Of a stretch of 32,861 bases of DNA, positions 30,419 to 32,861 are shown piece after piece. Numbering within the stretch: the stretch's first letter is position 1; every line of letters starts with the position of its first letter. Location of the stretch: positions 1-32,861 of the forward strand of contig CADBPR010000004.1 in NCBI GenBank assembly GCA_902796555.1. Reading direction: 5' to 3'. The position numbers and the translations under genes are program-made. The stretch comes from an uncultured Bacteroidia bacterium. GTDB lineage: Bacteria; Bacteroidota; Bacteroidia; Bacteroidales; UBA932. A model generated the notes under the pieces. That model was not told the origin of the DNA and ran no database searches. It worked only from the letters and a program-made list of their open reading frames with translations.

Positions 30419-31369
30419 ATGCTGGGTGATTTTAAGTTGCGGGTATTCCTGACGGTGGCACGGACGGGCAGTTTTACGCTGACCGCCCGGGAGTTGGATA
30501 TTTCCCAGCCGGCCGTCAGCCAGAGTGTCACGAGCCTGGAAAAGCAGTTGGGCGTCCAATTGCTGCAGCGTCTGCGCGGAGAAGCCTGCCTGACAGCCGA
30601 AGGAATGGCGTTCAAGGCTTATGCCGAAAAGATTCTGTATTGGTATGATGCGGCCGGGGCGATGTTCGGTCCCGAGGGCCGGCTGACCTTCAACCGTCCG
30701 GTCCGGATCGGGGCCGACGAAGTGATTGCTTCCTATGTGCTGCCGGCCACCCTGCTCACCCTCTATGCTTCCCATCCGGAACTGGCCTTCGAGATAGGCC
30801 CGTTGAAAACCGGAAGCGGAATGCCCGATTCGGTCTTCGAGCAGCCGGAGGTGCCGGCTGATGTGCCCGGCAGCCATTTCGGAAAACCCGAAGACGCGGA
30901 CGTGGAGATTTCCGTCCGGCCGAGCCCCGAGACGATGGATTTTGAAGGGGAGAGCCGCCTGCTGGGCGTGATGGATGCCGTCCTGGTGGCCTCGCCGCTC
31001 AACCGGTCCCTGGTCGCCGCCCTGGAAGGTGACGCCAAACCCTTTTCCACCATCGCCGGTGTGCATGTGTCCAACCGTTTCGCCATCTGGAGCCGCTATG
31101 CACCTTTTCTGACGCCCGACCTGACGGCCCGCGTCGCAGTCTGTTCCGCTTCGCCGGAGTCCATCAAGACCATGGTCCGAGGCTCGGTCTCCCTGGTGGG
31201 GATTCTGCCGGCCTTTGCCGTCCGGGCGGAAATACAGTCAGGCGCACTGATTCAACTGCCGGTGCAGCTGCCCCAGTACGCCTTTGACATTCATTGCAAT
31301 CCTTTGCCCGAATTCGCCGGGAAGGAGGTCTATAAACTCCTGCTGCAAGCTTTGCAGGACCAGTTGTAG
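30419..31369 (+). CDS. LysR-family transcriptional regulator
   Basis: This 316-residue regulator has a winged helix-turn-helix at the N-terminus (FKLRVFLTVARTGSFTLTARELDISQPAVSQSVTSLEKQLG, residues 5-44), with the classic LysR SQPAVSQ recognition helix. A linker helix and a periplasmic-binding-protein-like effector domain follow from about residue 93 (RPVRIGADEVIASYVLP). The effector domain has a Pro/Gly-rich stretch around 130-160 where most homologs have a short loop. LysR proteins often control a divergent gene, here the M16 peptidase, but the target is not shown. It ends 7 nt from the convergent hydrolase gene. The inducer is unknown. Confidence 0.92.
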   Translation: MLGDFKLRVFLTVARTGSFTLTARELDISQPAVSQSVTSLEKQLGVQLLQRLRGEACLTAEGMAFKAYAEKILYWYDAAGAMFGPEGRLTFNRPVRIGADEVIASYVLPATLLTLYASHPELAFEIGPLKTGSGMPDSVFEQPEVPADVPGSHFGKPEDADVEISVRPSPETMDFEGESRLLGVMDAVLVASPLNRSLVAALEGDAKPFSTIAGVHVSNRFAIWSRYAPFLTPDLTARVAVCSASPESIKTMVRGSVSLVGILPAFAVRAEIQSGALIQLPVQLPQYAFDIHCNPLPEFAGKEVYKLLLQALQDQL

Positions 31370-31376
31370 CAGAATC

Positions 31377-32399
31377 CTATTCCCCCGTATGGATTTCTTC
31401 TAGCCAGTGGAACAGGTCGGCGTGAACCGCTTCCCGGTCCGCCGCCATATAGTCGACATTCCCGAACCGCAGGGTCGTGAAGCCCCAACCGTGATTGCCC
31501 CGGGCATACAGGTGCATCTCGGCCGGCACACCGTTGGCGCGCAACGCATTGTAATACAGGATGCTGTTTTCCACGGGCACGGTCGTATCGCCGGTGGAAG
31601 CCAGCAGCAGCGTCGGCGGCGTGCGGGGCGTTACCTGGTTCTCCAGGGAATAGCGGGTCTCCAGGGACTGATACTGCTCCATCCGGCGCGTATATTCCGT
31701 GACGCTCAGTTCTTTGTCGTCCCAGTCCGCCCGTTTGCCGATCAGCAGGTCATGGGTGCCCTGGTGCGTGAGCGGCCCGAAGGTGATGACAGGGTAGTAG
31801 AGCACGGAAAAGTCGGGACGCGTGACTTCGTCCGTCCACAGGGTGGAGGCGGAAGCCGCCAGATGGCCACCGGCGGAAAATCCCATGACGCCGATTTGTT
31901 TCACACCCCATTCCGCCGCATGGGCGCGGCAGTAACGGAACGCATTCTGAACATCCCGCAGCGGCACTTCCCAATGGCCGTAAGGCAGCCGGTAATAAAC
32001 GACGCAGACGGCGATACCCTTCTCCATCAGGTAGTCCGCCGCATAATGCCCCTCGTTGCGGGAAGACACAATCCAGTAGCCGCCGCCGGGACAGACGACG
32101 ACCATCTGGCCGTTGCATTTTTTCGGGATATACAGATAGATGCGGGCGCTGTCCCCGATGAAAGCCCGGTCGCCCCAGTCGTTGAGGGTCTCGGCCTGCG
32201 TGCATCCGTTCGACTCACCGGGACCGAGGGTGACGGCGACACCGTTCTCTTCGATGCCCTTGTCGACATTCTGTCCCTCCGGGTAAAGCAGCAGCATCCG
32301 GGTGGGCGGGACAGGTTTCCGTTTTTTGGCAGCCTGGGCGGGTGCTCCCGCCAGGACCAGCGCCGCCAGGAGGGCGGCCATTGCGAGGATTCGTTTCAT
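31377..32399 (-). CDS. Secreted alpha/beta hydrolase (esterase/acetylxylan-esterase-like)
   Basis: This 340-residue secreted hydrolase begins with a signal peptide (MKRILAMAALLAALVLAGAPAQA). The oxyanion region appears as CPGGGYW (103-109) instead of HGGG, the nucleophile elbow is GFSAGG (Ser175), and the acid and base are probably in STGDTTVP and RGNHGWGF near the C-terminus. It fits the BD-FAE/Axe-like esterases of gut and rumen Bacteroidota that remove acetyl or feruloyl groups from plant glycans, but the substrate is not certain. The start lies only about 10 nt after the nifJ terminator, so its own transcript must start inside or just before that hairpin, or it relies on read-through. Confidence 0.88.
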   Translation of the reverse strand: MKRILAMAALLAALVLAGAPAQAAKKRKPVPPTRMLLLYPEGQNVDKGIEENGVAVTLGPGESNGCTQAETLNDWGDRAFIGDSARIYLYIPKKCNGQMVVVCPGGGYWIVSSRNEGHYAADYLMEKGIAVCVVYYRLPYGHWEVPLRDVQNAFRYCRAHAAEWGVKQIGVMGFSAGGHLAASASTLWTDEVTRPDFSVLYYPVITFGPLTHQGTHDLLIGKRADWDDKELSVTEYTRRMEQYQSLETRYSLENQVTPRTPPTLLLASTGDTTVPVENSILYYNALRANGVPAEMHLYARGNHGWGFTTLRFGNVDYMAADREAVHADLFHWLEEIHTGE

Positions 32400-32408
32400 G
32401 GCAGATAT

Positions 32409-32441
32409 AAAAAAAGGGACCGGTCTTGCGGCCGGTCCCTT
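32409..32441 (-). terminator. Intrinsic terminator after nifJ
   Basis: On the minus strand AAGGGACCGG (32441-32432) pairs with CCGGTCCCTT (32423-32414) around an 8-nt loop, followed by seven T. It is 13 nt after the nifJ stop and ends 9 nt before the hydrolase start codon. Confidence 0.9.
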
Positions 32442-32454
32442 GCATCAGTACATT

Positions 32455-32861
32455 TTATTCTTTTCCGGCGAGCCGCTTGTAGGTATTGTACCGTACCTTG
32501 GCGAACTCTTCGGTCTTGTCCAGCAGTTCCTGGGCATGGTCCGGGAAGAGCTTGTACAGGGAAGCGAAACGCACCTCGCCCTTCAGGAAGTCCTGGAATT
32601 TCGTCCAGTCGGGTTCCTTGGAATCCAGGGTGAAGGGGTTCTTGCCCTGCTCTTCCAGCAGCGGGTTGTAGCGGTACAGATGCCAGTATCCGCACTCGAC
32701 CGCGAGTTTCTCCTCCTTCTGGCTCAGGCCCATACCGGCCTTCAGACCGTGGTTGATACAAGGGGAGTACGCGATGATGAGGGACGGTCCGTCATAGGCC
32801 TCCGCCTCCTTGATGGCGTTCATGTACTGAACGGGGCTTGCGCCCATGGCCACCTGTGCTA
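32455..32861 (-). CDS. nifJ: Pyruvate:ferredoxin (flavodoxin) oxidoreductase, C-terminal part (cut by window edge)
   Basis: The last 135 codons or so of a PFOR. The thiamine-diphosphate domain ending is recognisable: AQVAMGASPVQYMNAIKEAE, then PSLIIAYSPCINHGL, and the C-terminal region with GYWHLYRYNP and KNPFTLDSKEPDW. The enzyme oxidises pyruvate to acetyl-CoA and reduces ferredoxin, central to anaerobic metabolism of these bacteria. The 5' part lies beyond the right edge. The gene ends just before a strong terminator. The separate ferredoxin gene at 27197 is a plausible electron acceptor. No internal start is implied; the frame is open to the window edge. Confidence 0.95.
   Translation of the reverse strand, partial: AQVAMGASPVQYMNAIKEAEAYDGPSLIIAYSPCINHGLKAGMGLSQKEEKLAVECGYWHLYRYNPLLEEQGKNPFTLDSKEPDWTKFQDFLKGEVRFASLYKLFPDHAQELLDKTEEFAKVRYNTYKRLAGKE

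Noticed and set aside
30380..31066. Minus-strand frame of 228 codons opposite lysR
   Set aside because: The plus strand encodes a full LysR helix-turn-helix and effector domain; the opposite frame looks like a shadow.

Overview
The window looks like chromosomal DNA of a GC-rich member of the Bacteroidales (Bacteroidota). The support is direct: promoter-like boxes match the Bacteroidota -7 consensus TAnnTTTG, most starts lack a Shine-Dalgarno sequence, and the proteins include families typical of the order (DUF4493, PCMD, DUF4831, DUF1573, two-domain M16 peptidases, a long H/C-tailed SlyD). The genus cannot be fixed from the sequence alone. I see no rRNA, tRNA, CRISPR array, insertion sequence or prophage. 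Nearly all genes lie on the minus strand. The plus-strand exceptions are a small lipoprotein, a 57-residue ferredoxin and a LysR regulator.

Layout in transcription order (right to left): the 3' end of pyruvate:ferredoxin oxidoreductase (nifJ) sits at the right edge and ends in a strong terminator. Next come a secreted alpha/beta hydrolase, then LysR divergent from a large periplasmic M16 peptidase, a 2[4Fe-4S] ferredoxin, a DUF1573 protein, and a lipoprotein divergent from parE. From parE a tight minus-strand run extends through a PlsC-type acyltransferase, an AMP-dependent acyl ligase, and five envelope-protein genes at 12546-20582. Those five are DUF4493-PCMD, DUF4493, DUF4493-PCMD, a beta-barrel and a PCMD protein. 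After a short gap with its own promoter come an LpxL-type acyltransferase, a DUF4831 protein and pepD. The rpsF-rpsR-rplI operon follows, with a textbook promoter, a possible S6:S18 leader hairpin and a clear intrinsic terminator. The last run is a POT peptide transporter, a zeta-like kinase, tldD, pmbA, slyD, a GT2 glycosyltransferase and trkA (cut by the left edge).

The part that looks least described is the DUF4493/PCMD block. It holds four predicted lipoproteins and one outer-membrane barrel, joined by gaps of 0-5 nt or overlapping start/stop codons, so they are probably made together. Two of the PCMD proteins are recent paralogs. Three DUF4493 proteins, and the separate plus-strand lipoprotein next to parE, share an extra beta-rich module of about 115-145 residues. 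I infer a surface or outer-membrane assembly that may bind glycans, but no substrate is visible.

At the regulatory level, three genes (pmbA, the LpxL-like gene and lysR) have a -7 box only 5-7 nt before the start codon, which predicts leaderless or nearly leaderless mRNAs. There is also a perfect 42-bp palindrome between two convergent genes, and a pair of operator-like direct repeats between parE and the lipoprotein.
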